Shown: piece after piece, positions 1-9,856 of the stretch | How positions within the stretch are numbered: the stretch's first letter is position 1 | Layout: the number at the start of each line of letters is the position of its first letter | Assembly (NCBI GenBank): GCA_002478045.1 | Contig: DLLT01000018.1 | Span: forward strand, 1-64,000 | Source of the DNA: Porphyromonadaceae bacterium UBA7555 | GTDB taxonomy: Bacteria > Bacteroidota > Bacteroidia > Bacteroidales > Muribaculaceae | Direction of reading: 5' to 3' | Length of the DNA stretch: 64,000 bases | The notes under the pieces: generated by a model | Database searches by the model: none | The model's input: the letters and a program-made list of their open reading frames with translations, nothing else | What the model was told of the DNA's origin: nothing | Position numbers and translations under genes: made by a program

Positions 1-51
1 GGAACTACGCCGCTGCCCCCAAATAGTCTATCGGACAGCAGCAATAAAGCG

Positions 52-157
52 CTACGAATTATACGAATAATGAGAACAATGGCAAGCGCTCAGGTCTTGC
101 TATCGTTCCCATTGTTCGTATCGCTCCCATAGCTCCCATTATTCACAGAAGCCGTGG
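52..157. repeat. 9-nt periodic inverted array, locus 1
   Basis: Imperfect 9-nt units (for example ATGAGAACA, ATTGTTCGT, ATCGCTCCC, ATAGCTCCC) form a long hairpin. Positions 61-86 pair with 96-121 around a 9-nt loop: a 26-position stem with two A-C mismatches and a few wobble pairs. It begins about 9 nt beyond the stop codon of the alkaline phosphatase gene, so it would lie in that gene's 3' untranslated region. A terminator or RNA-stabilising role is inferred. Positions 1-51 show no gene. Confidence 0.65.
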
Positions 158-165
158 ACGACTTC

Positions 166-1596
166 TTAGAGCCCGGTCAGCGTCCTGATGATTTCCGGGA
201 TATTCTTGTTGTTATTGAGCGACTTAAAGCGACAAGCGCCGACGCCGACAGCGAAAACGGGCACGGGATTGCCGGTATGGCTGGTGGTGGTGAAGCCAAA
301 GCCGGTCTGACCGTTGAGGTGACGGAATACGTCTACCGCAAAGGCATTGAAGCTGGCATACAGGGTTTTCTCGTCTGCCGAATTACGCTGAGTAAAGCAC
401 GCTTCGAATTTGTCACGCAAGGTTTTTTCCTGCTCGGCGGACACGGGTACTATGGTGAACAATCCGAGTTTATCAGTCAAGTATTCTTTCATATCATCCC
501 AGCGATAGATGCGACGGCTTTTGAGAATACCTTTGCAATAGGCCGAGAATTCTTCCTTGGACACACGCTGACTGTCAATGAGTTGAGGCTTGGCATCGTA
601 ATGCAGCACGTTGTTGCCCAGGGTCATGCCGCCGGTATCATGGTCTGCGGTAATGACGATAAGGGTTTCATCGGGATGTTGCAGATAGAAATCGTAAGCC
701 ACTCGTATTGCCTGGTCAAAATTAATAATTTCCTTGATGGCGGCGCCGCCGTCATTGCCGTGCAGTGCATGGTCTATATTACCGCCCTCGATCATCATAA
801 AGAACGGACGTCCTGGCTCGGCAGCCGTCCTCTGTACATACGTCAAGCCCACACGAGTCATCTCCGGAAGCTTAAGCGCTTCGGGTACGGAGTCAATAGT
901 ATAGCCCACGTTGTTATCCTCTCCGACTCCTTCGGGCGACAGCAACAGCACGCGAGTGCCGGGCGTAGCTGCGGGCATAGTGTCAAGGCCATGAACCACG
1001 GAGACTCCGGCAGCAGCAAAGCGCTCGAGCACGTCCGTGGGCTTGCCGTCCTTGTCTTTGAGGCCGCGCAAACCGGCACCGGCAATAAAATCGTAGCCGC
1101 TGGCGGCGGCGTCACAGTCTATCTGATAGAACATGTTGCGATTAGGCACATGCGTATAGAATGCGCCGGGCGTGGCATCATCGGGAGCCACGGTGGTGAT
1201 GATACCTACGCCCCACCCTTTATCCTTGAACTGTCGTGCAATCGAGGTCACAGCAACGGTATCGGGCCCCATACCGAGCATCGTATTCTTAGTCTTGGTG
1301 CCGGTGGATAGAGCCGTTCCGGCGGCGGCGCTGTCCGTCACCGGCGATGAGGCCGAATAGGTCTGGCACCATGACACCACGGGGAAGGTGGACATCACCA
1401 GGGTGTCGGTCGGATGTGCCATGCGTTGATATGCCAAAGTGGACATTACCGGGCCCATTCCCATACCATCACCGATAAAGAGGAACACATACTTGGGGGC
1501 AGCCTTAGCGGCGCAGCAGGTCGCCGGAGCGGTTGCCGAAGCGGAAAGACCGACAAAGGCCATTGCCGCAGCGATGATCAAGTGTTTGGTTTTCAT
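166..1596 (-). CDS. secreted alkaline phosphatase (PhoA superfamily)
   Basis: A 476-residue alkaline phosphatase, a periplasmic or secreted metal-dependent phosphomonoesterase that releases phosphate. The start at 1596 (MKTKHLI) is chosen because a hydrophobic signal peptide follows at once (residues 4-23); the frame stays open further upstream but that part is not signal-like. Visible active-site motifs are the metal-binding IGDG (D43), VTDSAAAGTA with the predicted nucleophile Ser89, the TADHDTGG metal motif and a C-terminal SHTG histidine. It lies 74 bp after the GH3-family gene and may be the last gene of the rel-porX transcription unit. No Pho box was recognised. The family call is firm; the physiological substrate is not known. 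Confidence 0.9.
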   Translation of the reverse strand: MKTKHLIIAAAMAFVGLSASATAPATCCAAKAAPKYVFLFIGDGMGMGPVMSTLAYQRMAHPTDTLVMSTFPVVSWCQTYSASSPVTDSAAAGTALSTGTKTKNTMLGMGPDTVAVTSIARQFKDKGWGVGIITTVAPDDATPGAFYTHVPNRNMFYQIDCDAAASGYDFIAGAGLRGLKDKDGKPTDVLERFAAAGVSVVHGLDTMPAATPGTRVLLLSPEGVGEDNNVGYTIDSVPEALKLPEMTRVGLTYVQRTAAEPGRPFFMMIEGGNIDHALHGNDGGAAIKEIINFDQAIRVAYDFYLQHPDETLIVITADHDTGGMTLGNNVLHYDAKPQLIDSQRVSKEEFSAYCKGILKSRRIYRWDDMKEYLTDKLGLFTIVPVSAEQEKTLRDKFEACFTQRNSADEKTLYASFNAFAVDVFRHLNGQTGFGFTTTSHTGNPVPVFAVGVGACRFKSLNNNKNIPEIIRTLTGL

Positions 1597-1670
1597 AATT
1601 TCATATATTATGCGGTTGTTGTTTCTTGTATGTTTGTTCTGTGAAGCGCCCCTGTCACTTCTGCCGTAAA

Positions 1671-3212
1671 TCATTGGCGTTCCGATGATTTGCCAAGGGC
1701 CATAATGGCCTCGATAAGATGTCGGTCATTGCTCAGGCGCGGCACTTTGCGCTGACCGCCGAGCTTACCCGTCGAAGCCAGCCAACGCTCAAACAGCCCC
1801 GGCTCAGCCACTGTAATAGTCAGTCGATCAAGAAAGATATTGCCCGAGCGCTTGGCATCGTAGTCACTGTTGACGCTGCGCAAGGCGTCATCAAGACGTT
1901 GCGCAAAGTCCTCAATGTCGCGCGGCGGGACATTCCATTCAATCAGCCATTGATGCCGGCCGCGGTGGCCGCTGTCGGCAAAGACGGGGGCTACGGTATA
2001 ATCGCGCACTCCGGCGCCGGTGGCGGCACAGGCTGCGGCCAATGCCGCATCGGTATTGTGCACCATCACTTCCTCGCCGAAAGCGTTGATATAATGCGCC
2101 GTACGCCCGGCCACGGTAATACGCAGCGGGTCGGTGGAACACACGCGCACGGTGTCGCCTATGCGGTAGCGCCACAGACCGTTGGCGGCAGTGATGACTA
2201 GGGCGTATGTCTTGCCGGCCTCTACTTGCCAAGCGGTCAATGACGGCGGGAAGGGCTCGTCGCAGTGCTCTAACGGCACAAATTCGTAGAAAACTCCGGC
2301 ATCAAGCAGCAGAAGCATACCCTTGTCATGTTCGCGCAGGTCCTGCACGGCAAAGAAGCCTTCACTGGCGTTATACGTCTCCTGATAGCGCATACGGACG
2401 CCGTCGCACAGGCGATTATACTCATCGCGATATGGAGCCATGGATATGCCGCCGTGAAAAAACACTTCGAGATTGGGCCATACATCGTGTATGGTCTCGG
2501 CCCCGGGCACGGATTTGATGACTTCTTTGATGACGGTCATAAACCATGACGGCACGCCGGAGATATTGGTGACATTGGCGCCGCGAGCGGCACGCACCAG
2601 CGCCGGCACCTTGAGCGTCCAGTCTTCCATAAGGGCGATGCGCTTCGATGGCACGCGTACAAGGTTGACTATGGGGTTGATATCGTCTATAAGATTGGCG
2701 CTAAGGTCGCCAACTTTGACGTCACGCGGCACCGGCCGATCAAGGGTATTGGCAAAACTGCCGCCAAGGATAAAGCCTTTGCCGGAGAACATCCGGCTGT
2801 CGGGATATAATGCCAGGTAATGAGCCACGGCATCGGTGGCGCCGCGATAGTGGTTGAGTCGCAGGCTGTCATCGCTTATGGGTATGTACTTGCTGCGTCC
2901 ATCGCCGGTGCCGGAGGATTGGGCATAGCGACGTACCTTGCCGGACCAGAGGATATTGCGCTCACCATCAACCATACGCATAACCGACGGTCGTATATCT
3001 GCATACGCCACGGTGGGCACGGCCTGACGGAACGCATCGGCATCATCGCCGGGCACTATGCGGCCACGGCCGTACTCGGTAAGGGCGCCACGTCGCGTCA
3101 GCCATGCCAAGACGCGACGTTGAGCCTTTTCGATGCCGGCACCGCGCCAAGTATGGGCGGCGCGTACACGTCGCATCATCAAGGCACGAGCTATGGGTGT
3201 GTAGTTTATCAT
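1671..3212 (-). CDS. GH3-family acyl-adenylate (amido synthetase-like) protein
   Basis: A 513-residue protein of the GH3 family, ANL-type enzymes that in plants adenylate an acyl acid and conjugate it to an amino acid. The three nucleotide motifs are visible: an SSGTGDGRSK P-loop-like motif near residue 98, YNASEG around residue 280 and YRYRIGDT around residue 350. Bacteroidetes commonly carry one such gene, whose substrate is unknown. It overlaps the upstream DUF4435 gene by 4 bp (ATGA), indicating translational coupling. No signal peptide is seen, so it is probably cytoplasmic. Auxin conjugation should not be assumed. Confidence 0.88.
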   Translation of the reverse strand: MINYTPIARALMMRRVRAAHTWRGAGIEKAQRRVLAWLTRRGALTEYGRGRIVPGDDADAFRQAVPTVAYADIRPSVMRMVDGERNILWSGKVRRYAQSSGTGDGRSKYIPISDDSLRLNHYRGATDAVAHYLALYPDSRMFSGKGFILGGSFANTLDRPVPRDVKVGDLSANLIDDINPIVNLVRVPSKRIALMEDWTLKVPALVRAARGANVTNISGVPSWFMTVIKEVIKSVPGAETIHDVWPNLEVFFHGGISMAPYRDEYNRLCDGVRMRYQETYNASEGFFAVQDLREHDKGMLLLLDAGVFYEFVPLEHCDEPFPPSLTAWQVEAGKTYALVITAANGLWRYRIGDTVRVCSTDPLRITVAGRTAHYINAFGEEVMVHNTDAALAAACAATGAGVRDYTVAPVFADSGHRGRHQWLIEWNVPPRDIEDFAQRLDDALRSVNSDYDAKRSGNIFLDRLTITVAEPGLFERWLASTGKLGGQRKVPRLSNDRHLIEAIMALGKSSERQ

Positions 3213-4906
3213 TTCTTGTGCTTTTTAGTTGTCAGAGCGGCAGCGCCGTCATTGTTGCGAGACGTCGTGCCGCGAGACCCGGCATCACGAGGCGTAGGCG
3301 TCTGAGCTGTCGATGTCTGAACCGTTGCACTCCGAGGTTTGGTGTCTTCGATATCCAAAGCTCGCAAGACGGCCATACGTATTCGCCGGGCTCGCTCGTC
3401 ATCGCCGCGCAACAGACGCAGAGCCAGACGTATATAGCGATCTTTATTGGCTATACCGCATAAAGCGGCAACACCACAGTCGGCAAGCATAGGCTTGTAA
3501 TTGAACACGCGCAAGACAGATAGATAGTCACCCTGCGATATGTATCCGCGGAACTCGCGACACAGTCCTTCGTAGATAGCGCGTGGGTTGAGTTCATCGG
3601 CCAATGAGGCTAAATGCTGCTGCAATGCATTGATATTATTGAATTTACCATCAATACGATACTCTACAAGGCGTTTGACGCGATGTCGGGTATGCTCCAG
3701 GGCTTGGGCGTTGGCCATGTGCTTGAATTCGCCTAAGATATACGTCCTGACCGCCTGAACGACAGTGGCGGCATCTCGGCCGCAGGCCTCGGCAACGGCA
3801 GCCACGACCTCGGGCAGCAGAAACATATTCTCGATTTCGGCAACGGCGGGGACATTGATATTGCGACTGCGCAAATACTCGATTTCGCGGTCGTCGCGGC
3901 GGTCGCGATCAACAATGCCCATAGCGGTCAGGTGATGAAAGTCGCTGAGGGTGTTGAAGGTGCGCGTGGCCTCGATTACGCGCTCGCAGCTACCCAACGG
4001 CTTGACCGTATACTCCTTGAAGATAAGGCTGTACAGACGATAGTCGATGCTATGCACCACATCGCCCTCGACAAAGAGCACGGGCTTGCGTTCGCCCACG
4101 ATGGCGGCGTATATGTCGGGCGTCACGGCGCCGCGTGGCATTATGTCATAGTCCCAGCATTTCTGCCCGGCGTCATACGATCGCACCCACAGCACCTCGG
4201 CATCCAAGCGCGTGGAAGCAAAGTCGAGGTCATGCGTCACGTATACCATGCGGCAGTCGGGACGCAATTCTTCGATACGATTCCACAGATTTTGCATAGT
4301 GGTGGGATGTAAGAACATTTCGGGACTATCAACTACAATATTGGCGTCCTTGGGCGCATACAGCACGGCGGCGGCATAATACAAGACCACGCGTTCGCCG
4401 TCCGAGAGCCGATATGCGCGGTATATGTCATCACTGTCACGGCGACTGAATCGTATCTTGCCGCTATTGACAAGCATATTGCTGCCGGGGAATATAGCCT
4501 TCCACAATTCGAGGACACGGTCGAGACGTGTAGTCGTAGGAAAAGCTGCCGATTCGCCGGCATGTCGCGCAATTTTGTAGTCCAGCAGATTGACCAGTTC
4601 GTCGCTCATCAGCAGCGACAGCAGCCTTTCGAGGCGGCATTGAGGCCGTCTTTTTTCGGCTTCTGGGATAACCGAATCGGCCACCATAGAGTCTATGGCA
4701 TTATGCTCGGCGTCAAGGGGACTGACAGCATATAACGCATCTATTGCATTGAGCCTAAAAGTATTATTTTCCGGGTTGGCGCACATGGCATCCGTAAAAC
4801 GGGTCTTTCCGGCACCATTGGCGCCGATGATGACCAATCGCCGACTGTCGCCCGAAGGCTTGGGCGACGGCTTGTGTTTGCTTGCTGGCAGTATCAGCGG
4901 CTTCAT
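3209..4906 (-). CDS. OLD-like ABC-type ATPase with DUF4435 (TOPRIM-like) domain
   Basis: A 565-residue cytoplasmic protein. The N-terminal half is an ABC/SMC-type ATPase: Walker A GANGAGKT (residues 28-35), signature-like LSDGE, Walker B VVDSPE and the switch histidine in VTHD. The second half matches DUF4435, with an FVEGD glutamate and a GIVDRD acidic motif that resemble the TOPRIM catalytic residues of OLD-family nucleases. The last 40 or so residues are a Thr/Ala/Arg-rich tail ending in KKHKK. The gene overlaps porX upstream and the GH3 gene downstream by 4 bp each, so it is embedded in that operon. Family members occur in defence and housekeeping settings; the role here is unknown. Confidence 0.82.
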   Translation of the reverse strand: MKPLILPASKHKPSPKPSGDSRRLVIIGANGAGKTRFTDAMCANPENNTFRLNAIDALYAVSPLDAEHNAIDSMVADSVIPEAEKRRPQCRLERLLSLLMSDELVNLLDYKIARHAGESAAFPTTTRLDRVLELWKAIFPGSNMLVNSGKIRFSRRDSDDIYRAYRLSDGERVVLYYAAAVLYAPKDANIVVDSPEMFLHPTTMQNLWNRIEELRPDCRMVYVTHDLDFASTRLDAEVLWVRSYDAGQKCWDYDIMPRGAVTPDIYAAIVGERKPVLFVEGDVVHSIDYRLYSLIFKEYTVKPLGSCERVIEATRTFNTLSDFHHLTAMGIVDRDRRDDREIEYLRSRNINVPAVAEIENMFLLPEVVAAVAEACGRDAATVVQAVRTYILGEFKHMANAQALEHTRHRVKRLVEYRIDGKFNNINALQQHLASLADELNPRAIYEGLCREFRGYISQGDYLSVLRVFNYKPMLADCGVAALCGIANKDRYIRLALRLLRGDDERARRIRMAVLRALDIEDTKPRSATVQTSTAQTPTPRDAGSRGTTSRNNDGAAALTTKKHKK

Positions 4907-6483
4907 CGCGGAGTGAGTGTTATCAGCGGCACAAGCATCTCTTCCATAGAGATGCCGCCATGCTGGAAGGTGTCTGTATAATAGGTCACATAGTGATTGT
5001 AGTTGTTGGGATAGGCAAAGAAGTCGCGCCCGCCGGCAAAGATATAGGTGGACGAAACATTGGGCGAGGGCAGGCCGAAACGTGCGGGCTGCTTGATTTC
5101 GTAGACCTGGCGCGGATTATACCCGAGGTTTTTGCCTACTTTGTAGCGCAGATTGGTATTGGTATTCTTGTCGCCGACAACCTTGACGGGATTGTTGACG
5201 CGAATGGTCCCGTGGTCGGTGGTGAGTACTATCTTGAAACCGGCGGCGGCTATGCCGCGAAACATATCCATAACCGTCGAATGGCGGAACCACGAGCGCG
5301 TCAGGCTGCGATAGGCGGCATTGGTGGAGGCCAATTCACGGATCATCTTACTCTCGGTACGGGCATGTGACAGCATATCTATGAAGTTAAGTACTATAAC
5401 ATTGAGATCGTTGCGAAACAGATTGGCGAAGTCACGCAACAGTTTCTCACCGGCCACCGAATCATTTATTTTGTTGTAGCTGAATTTGTAGGGCAGTCGG
5501 TAGCGCTGGAGCATCGTCTGTACCAGTGCCGATTCGTTGACATTCTTACCTTCCTCGGACTCTTCATCGACCCACAGCTCGGGAAACATCTTGGCTATCT
5601 GAGCCGGCATCAATCCGGAGAATACGGCGTTACGCGCATACTGCGTGGCTGTAGGCAGTATCGATGTGTACAGGCCTTCGTCAAAGGTGAACATTTCGGC
5701 CAGTATGGGCTTGACGGCAAGCCATTGGTCCAGGCGGAAGTTGTCGATGAGTATAAAGAACACTTTGTCGCCGCCGCGCAACATCGGAAAGACCTTGTAC
5801 GGCAACACCCTGGGACTGAGCAACGGCGTATCGGCGTTGTCGCTGTCTATAGTGCCGTCGGGCAATATCCAATGTTCGTAATTGCGGCGTATGTATTTAT
5901 TGAAGGCCGAATTGGCCTCGGACATCTGCATCTCGAGCATGGAGTGCATATCCGTTGCCGTATCGGACAACTCCATTTCCCAGAACACCAAACGGCGATA
6001 CAACTCCATCCAATCGGAAATGCCGGAGGCATCGTTGATAGCCATAGACAGCCGACCGAACTCCTGGCGGTAATCGGCGGCAGCCGTCTCGCTGACCAGA
6101 CGGTCGCTGTGCAGGTGCTTTTTCAGCGCTATGAGTATCTGATTGGGATTGACGGGCTTGATGAGGTAATCGGCAATCTTGTTGCCTACGGCCTGATTCA
6201 TAATATTTTCCTCTTCGCTCTTAGTGATCATTATCACCGGTATGTGCGGTTGACTCTGCTTGATGGCCGCGAGTGTTTCGAGGCCGGTCAGGCCCGGCAT
6301 ATTCTCGTCGAGTATAATCAAATCGAAATGCCGCGTAGCGCACATATCCAAGGCATCGCGTCCGCTCATAGCCGTGGCCACTTCATAGCCTTTGCGGTCG
6401 AGGAATAACAGGTGCGGCTTCAGGAGGTCTATTTCATCGTCCGCCCATAGTATCGAATATCGTTGTTGTGTGGTGTCCGCCAT
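4903..6483 (-). CDS. porX: PorX, T9SS response regulator with PglZ phosphatase domain
   Basis: A 526-residue two-domain protein. Residues 1-125 form a CheY-like receiver with the acidic pair at DDE (15-17), phosphoacceptor Asp59 in LIILDENMPG and Lys109 in LIKP. The rest is a PglZ/alkaline-phosphatase-like domain with the TATQYARNA nucleophile region, TTDHGT and QHGG metal-binding motifs. This architecture is that of PorX, which in Porphyromonas acts with the histidine kinase PorY to control the type IX secretion system. No porY is in the window. The gene is 55 bp after porW and translationally coupled to the DUF4435 gene. Confidence 0.93.
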   Translation of the reverse strand: MADTTQQRYSILWADDEIDLLKPHLLFLDRKGYEVATAMSGRDALDMCATRHFDLIILDENMPGLTGLETLAAIKQSQPHIPVIMITKSEEENIMNQAVGNKIADYLIKPVNPNQILIALKKHLHSDRLVSETAAADYRQEFGRLSMAINDASGISDWMELYRRLVFWEMELSDTATDMHSMLEMQMSEANSAFNKYIRRNYEHWILPDGTIDSDNADTPLLSPRVLPYKVFPMLRGGDKVFFILIDNFRLDQWLAVKPILAEMFTFDEGLYTSILPTATQYARNAVFSGLMPAQIAKMFPELWVDEESEEGKNVNESALVQTMLQRYRLPYKFSYNKINDSVAGEKLLRDFANLFRNDLNVIVLNFIDMLSHARTESKMIRELASTNAAYRSLTRSWFRHSTVMDMFRGIAAAGFKIVLTTDHGTIRVNNPVKVVGDKNTNTNLRYKVGKNLGYNPRQVYEIKQPARFGLPSPNVSSTYIFAGGRDFFAYPNNYNHYVTYYTDTFQHGGISMEEMLVPLITLTPR

Positions 6484-6538
6484 AGCGTCTATGTGTCAGG
6501 AGAGTGTTTGTGTAAATGTATGAGGAGATGTGTGTCTA

Positions 6539-9500
6539 TCAATTAAGAAGCGGGTCGTCCTCATCGCCCTCGCTGCCCGGGTCATACGTCGGCCGCGGCT
6601 TCGGCTTCGGGGCAGGCTTCGGCTTTGGCTTTTCGACCGACTTGGCTGCAGACTTTGTCTCTTTCTTCGGCTTGGGCGCGGGCTTCGTTGTCGGTTTAGG
6701 CTTGGCCTCAGGTTTTGCTTCCGGCTGCGCCTTGGCTGCCGTATTGGTTGCAGGTTTGGTCTCAGGTTTCAATTGACCCGCAGGTGCGGTCTCAGGCCGT
6801 GCTTCCGGCTCTGCAACAGGCGCGGAAGCCGGGGTGGCTGTCGAAGCAGGCTCGGCGACAGGCTTTTCTACCTCGGAATTCTCCGAACTTTCGGCGTCCT
6901 CGCCGCTCTCGGTGCCCTCGGATGGCGTGACCGCAGCCTCCGTACCATCCGTCGATGTCGGCTTTGATGCTGCCGCCGGCTTTGATGCTGCCGCCGCTGC
7001 TTCGGCCTCGGCCTCGGGCAGCGTCTGTATCTCGTGATAAGGCAGAAGCCCCGATTGAGCATCCTGATAGTTTTGCTCTTGCAGGAAGCGGAAGTAGTCG
7101 TCAAGAGTGCCGCCGCTTTGCAACAGAGCATCGAAATTGCTCCGGCTTATGGGCACGGGGCGCACACCGTCGGGCAGGCGGAATTCCGTGGAGGCGGCCA
7201 TGACGCGACGGTAATGGTTGAGCTCCTTGAGATTTTCGAAAGGCCCTATGACAATCATACCGAGGCGTCCGAAGTTCATCTGTTCAAGGTCGTAATCCTT
7301 GACTACGAAGCTTCGGAAGTTGTGCCGCGCAATTTCAAAAAGCAACTTATTGGAGGATACCGCATCGGTGGGGAATACCATCACCAGTACTTGCGGATCG
7401 GACTCGTTGAGCGTAAAGTTGATGGCGGTTGTCTCGCCGGCGGTGGTGTCGTTGGTCAGGCTTATATCCCACAACATTCCTCGTAGGTTAGAGCCGCCGC
7501 CGGTGTGTAGCTTACGCCCGGCGGCCAGACCCTTGAGCCATGCCGATGCTATGGGCGCAACGTCCGTATCGGGATAGCGCTCGAGCATCGTGCGCAGCGT
7601 GGCCTTGAATTGGTCGGGATTGTTCTCGGTGACGTATGCCAGGGCGTCCAGGAACATAAATTTAGGCATGAGTTTGCTCATAGGGAATTCGTCGGCCATG
7701 CGCTGATAACCGCTGTGTACCGCCTCGTTGTTGTTGGCCATATAAGCATTGTAGGTGTCTTCGTAGATTTTCTCCTGGACGGCATCCATCTGTCGCAAAT
7801 TGTTGATATAATCAGGGTTGCGAAGTGCTTCGCCGTACTTACTGTCACCGAAGCCGTTCACTATCATCTGGCGGTAGCGTTCGGCCATACTGTCGTTGCC
7901 GGAGCGCACAAACATCAAGTATATATTGTAGTACGTCTCCAAACGATATACGTTGTCGGGATAGTTCACAAGCAGACGATCAAATTCCGCCATAGCTGCA
8001 TCAAAATCATTGAGTTTGTCCTTGAGGATGACGCCCATATTGAACAGCCCTTCTTGTATGACCTCGTGTGCCACGGCCTTGTCCGTATCGCTGAAGGGTA
8101 TTTGCTTGAGGTAATACTCGCGATAATGCGGATTTTCGGATTTCTCCTGCTTCTCCTTATCTTCGGGCGATATGGTATCCACGAGATTTTCGGCTGATGC
8201 CTCGTCGCTGTCCTCGTCCGTGGCGCTGCTGCTGTCAAAATCGCTCATAGCGAAGGAGGTCTTATTGCGACGTCGCCAATTGTCTTCGAGCTTACGCGCA
8301 CCCCACCGGCGCTGAAATTCGGTCTTACCGGCGTTGCGCGTGGCCGTATTGTAAAAGTACCAACTGTCATCGGTATTCAACGTATAGGTCTGAGGCGCCG
8401 AAGATTGCCCCATATATGGGTCGTTGCCGGACTCTTGCTTGGCCTTGAATTCCTCGCGACGTGCCGCCTCGGCTTCTTCTTTTTCTTTTTTTACCAATTC
8501 GGCAATGATGCGATCGATGACGGCATTGCGTTCTTCTTCGCTCATGGCCGCCAGACGCAGCAAACTGTCTTGGAGGTTGACATTCTGACTGTATACTGCC
8601 AATTCGTCCAGCACATCGGAGCGGCGTTTGAGCGTGTCCAGTCCGGGGAAGTTGTCGGGCAATTGGGGTACGGCCTCCGAGTAGCACGGCTGTGCCAGTT
8701 CGTACTTATGCTGCTTGTAATACAGCCCACCGAGTTTTACCTGCGCCAAGGCCTTGTCTATGCCGTTGCGCGTAGACTTCTCGGCCGCCAAGACATAATT
8801 GGCCGCAGCACGCACGGTGTCACCGCGACTTAGATACAAGTTGCCTATGGCATAGTATATCTGGTCGAGATACTCTTTATTGCGATCATAGCGTGTCATA
8901 CGGCGCAAGGCTTTCACTTCGGGCTCGATATTGCTGCCGGTATATACCTCGGACTGCTTGATGCGTGCATTGAAGCGGGTACGGTACGTAGCATTTGACG
9001 CCCCTCCGGCTTTGCCGTAGGCTTTATAGGCTTCTTCCTTGCGGTCAATGCGACTGAGCACTTGGCCCAACAGGAACCATAGTCGGGTCTTCTGCGCCCC
9101 GGAGGCATGCTTGATGGCCAAGCGCAGCGGCTCGACGGCTTCCGCATAATTGTGACGTCGTATATTCAGTTCGGCCAAATCAAGATTGTAAAGTCCCGTG
9201 ACCTTGCCGTCGGTAATTTCATCGGGTTTGATGCGAACGATTATTGTCTCGGCCTCGTACAACCAATCCATAGCCAGATAGGATCGGGCCTGCCACAATT
9301 GAGCCTCGGTCACGGTCTTGGGCAACCACCAAAAGTGCTTGGAGATATAGAAGAACGTGGAGGCCGCACCCGAGAAGTCGCCGTTCATATACTGTCCGCG
9401 ACCCATCATCAGCCACGCGTTGTGCAAAAAGGGATTATACTCTTCGCGACGCATCCATTTCTTGTATTCGGGGTCGTTGCGCTTGCCCGAGGATTTGGGC

Positions 9501-9844
9501 GGTTTCTTGGTAATCGAGCGCAGTTGTATAGCCTTCTGTGCCTTCTCTATGGACCGATTGAAGTCGCCGGAGGGCTGCGGCGCCTTTGGATTTTGCTTGG
9601 CCTCGGCGGGATGTACGTAGATGATGTCCGTGTAGTCATCCTCGTAATTCTTTTCCATATCCTCGAGGGTCTCTACGTAATGGCGGTCTCCGTTGTAGTA
9701 GATATTGTATCGGGTGATGAAGGCTGTGTACTGACGAGCCGCCGCCGTATTTTTCTTGCGGGCATTGCACGAAACAAGCGCACCCACGGTCATAAGAACC
9801 GCGAATGCCGCGATGATGGTGCGTATGGTGCGTCGTCTCGCCAT
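6539..9844 (-). CDS. porW: PorW/SprE-type TPR lipoprotein of the type IX secretion system
   Basis: An 1101-residue lipoprotein. The signal peptide ends in a lipobox with Cys26 (LVSC). Residues 50 to about 930 are rich in tetratricopeptide-like helical pairs, as in PorW (Porphyromonas) and SprE (Flavobacterium), which are needed for T9SS function. Residues 943-1101 are a low-complexity tail: an Ala/Ser/Glu stretch, then Pro-Lys repeats (KPKPKPAPKPKPRP), then an acidic end. The tail is probably disordered. The gene starts 12 bp after the 7TM-HD gene and precedes porX, so structural and regulatory T9SS genes are linked. Confidence 0.87.
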   Translation of the reverse strand: MARRRTIRTIIAAFAVLMTVGALVSCNARKKNTAAARQYTAFITRYNIYYNGDRHYVETLEDMEKNYEDDYTDIIYVHPAEAKQNPKAPQPSGDFNRSIEKAQKAIQLRSITKKPPKSSGKRNDPEYKKWMRREEYNPFLHNAWLMMGRGQYMNGDFSGAASTFFYISKHFWWLPKTVTEAQLWQARSYLAMDWLYEAETIIVRIKPDEITDGKVTGLYNLDLAELNIRRHNYAEAVEPLRLAIKHASGAQKTRLWFLLGQVLSRIDRKEEAYKAYGKAGGASNATYRTRFNARIKQSEVYTGSNIEPEVKALRRMTRYDRNKEYLDQIYYAIGNLYLSRGDTVRAAANYVLAAEKSTRNGIDKALAQVKLGGLYYKQHKYELAQPCYSEAVPQLPDNFPGLDTLKRRSDVLDELAVYSQNVNLQDSLLRLAAMSEEERNAVIDRIIAELVKKEKEEAEAARREEFKAKQESGNDPYMGQSSAPQTYTLNTDDSWYFYNTATRNAGKTEFQRRWGARKLEDNWRRRNKTSFAMSDFDSSSATDEDSDEASAENLVDTISPEDKEKQEKSENPHYREYYLKQIPFSDTDKAVAHEVIQEGLFNMGVILKDKLNDFDAAMAEFDRLLVNYPDNVYRLETYYNIYLMFVRSGNDSMAERYRQMIVNGFGDSKYGEALRNPDYINNLRQMDAVQEKIYEDTYNAYMANNNEAVHSGYQRMADEFPMSKLMPKFMFLDALAYVTENNPDQFKATLRTMLERYPDTDVAPIASAWLKGLAAGRKLHTGGGSNLRGMLWDISLTNDTTAGETTAINFTLNESDPQVLVMVFPTDAVSSNKLLFEIARHNFRSFVVKDYDLEQMNFGRLGMIVIGPFENLKELNHYRRVMAASTEFRLPDGVRPVPISRSNFDALLQSGGTLDDYFRFLQEQNYQDAQSGLLPYHEIQTLPEAEAEAAAAASKPAAASKPTSTDGTEAAVTPSEGTESGEDAESSENSEVEKPVAEPASTATPASAPVAEPEARPETAPAGQLKPETKPATNTAAKAQPEAKPEAKPKPTTKPAPKPKKETKSAAKSVEKPKPKPAPKPKPRPTYDPGSEGDEDDPLLN

Positions 9845-9856
9845 TGTCGTATTATT

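Noticed and set aside
154..1311. 385-codon plus-strand open frame
   Set aside because: It is antisense to the alkaline phosphatase with no recognisable protein.
3209..4906. antiphage defence island
   Set aside because: Only a single OLD-like gene is present, embedded in a T9SS/housekeeping operon with no other defence genes or mobile features.
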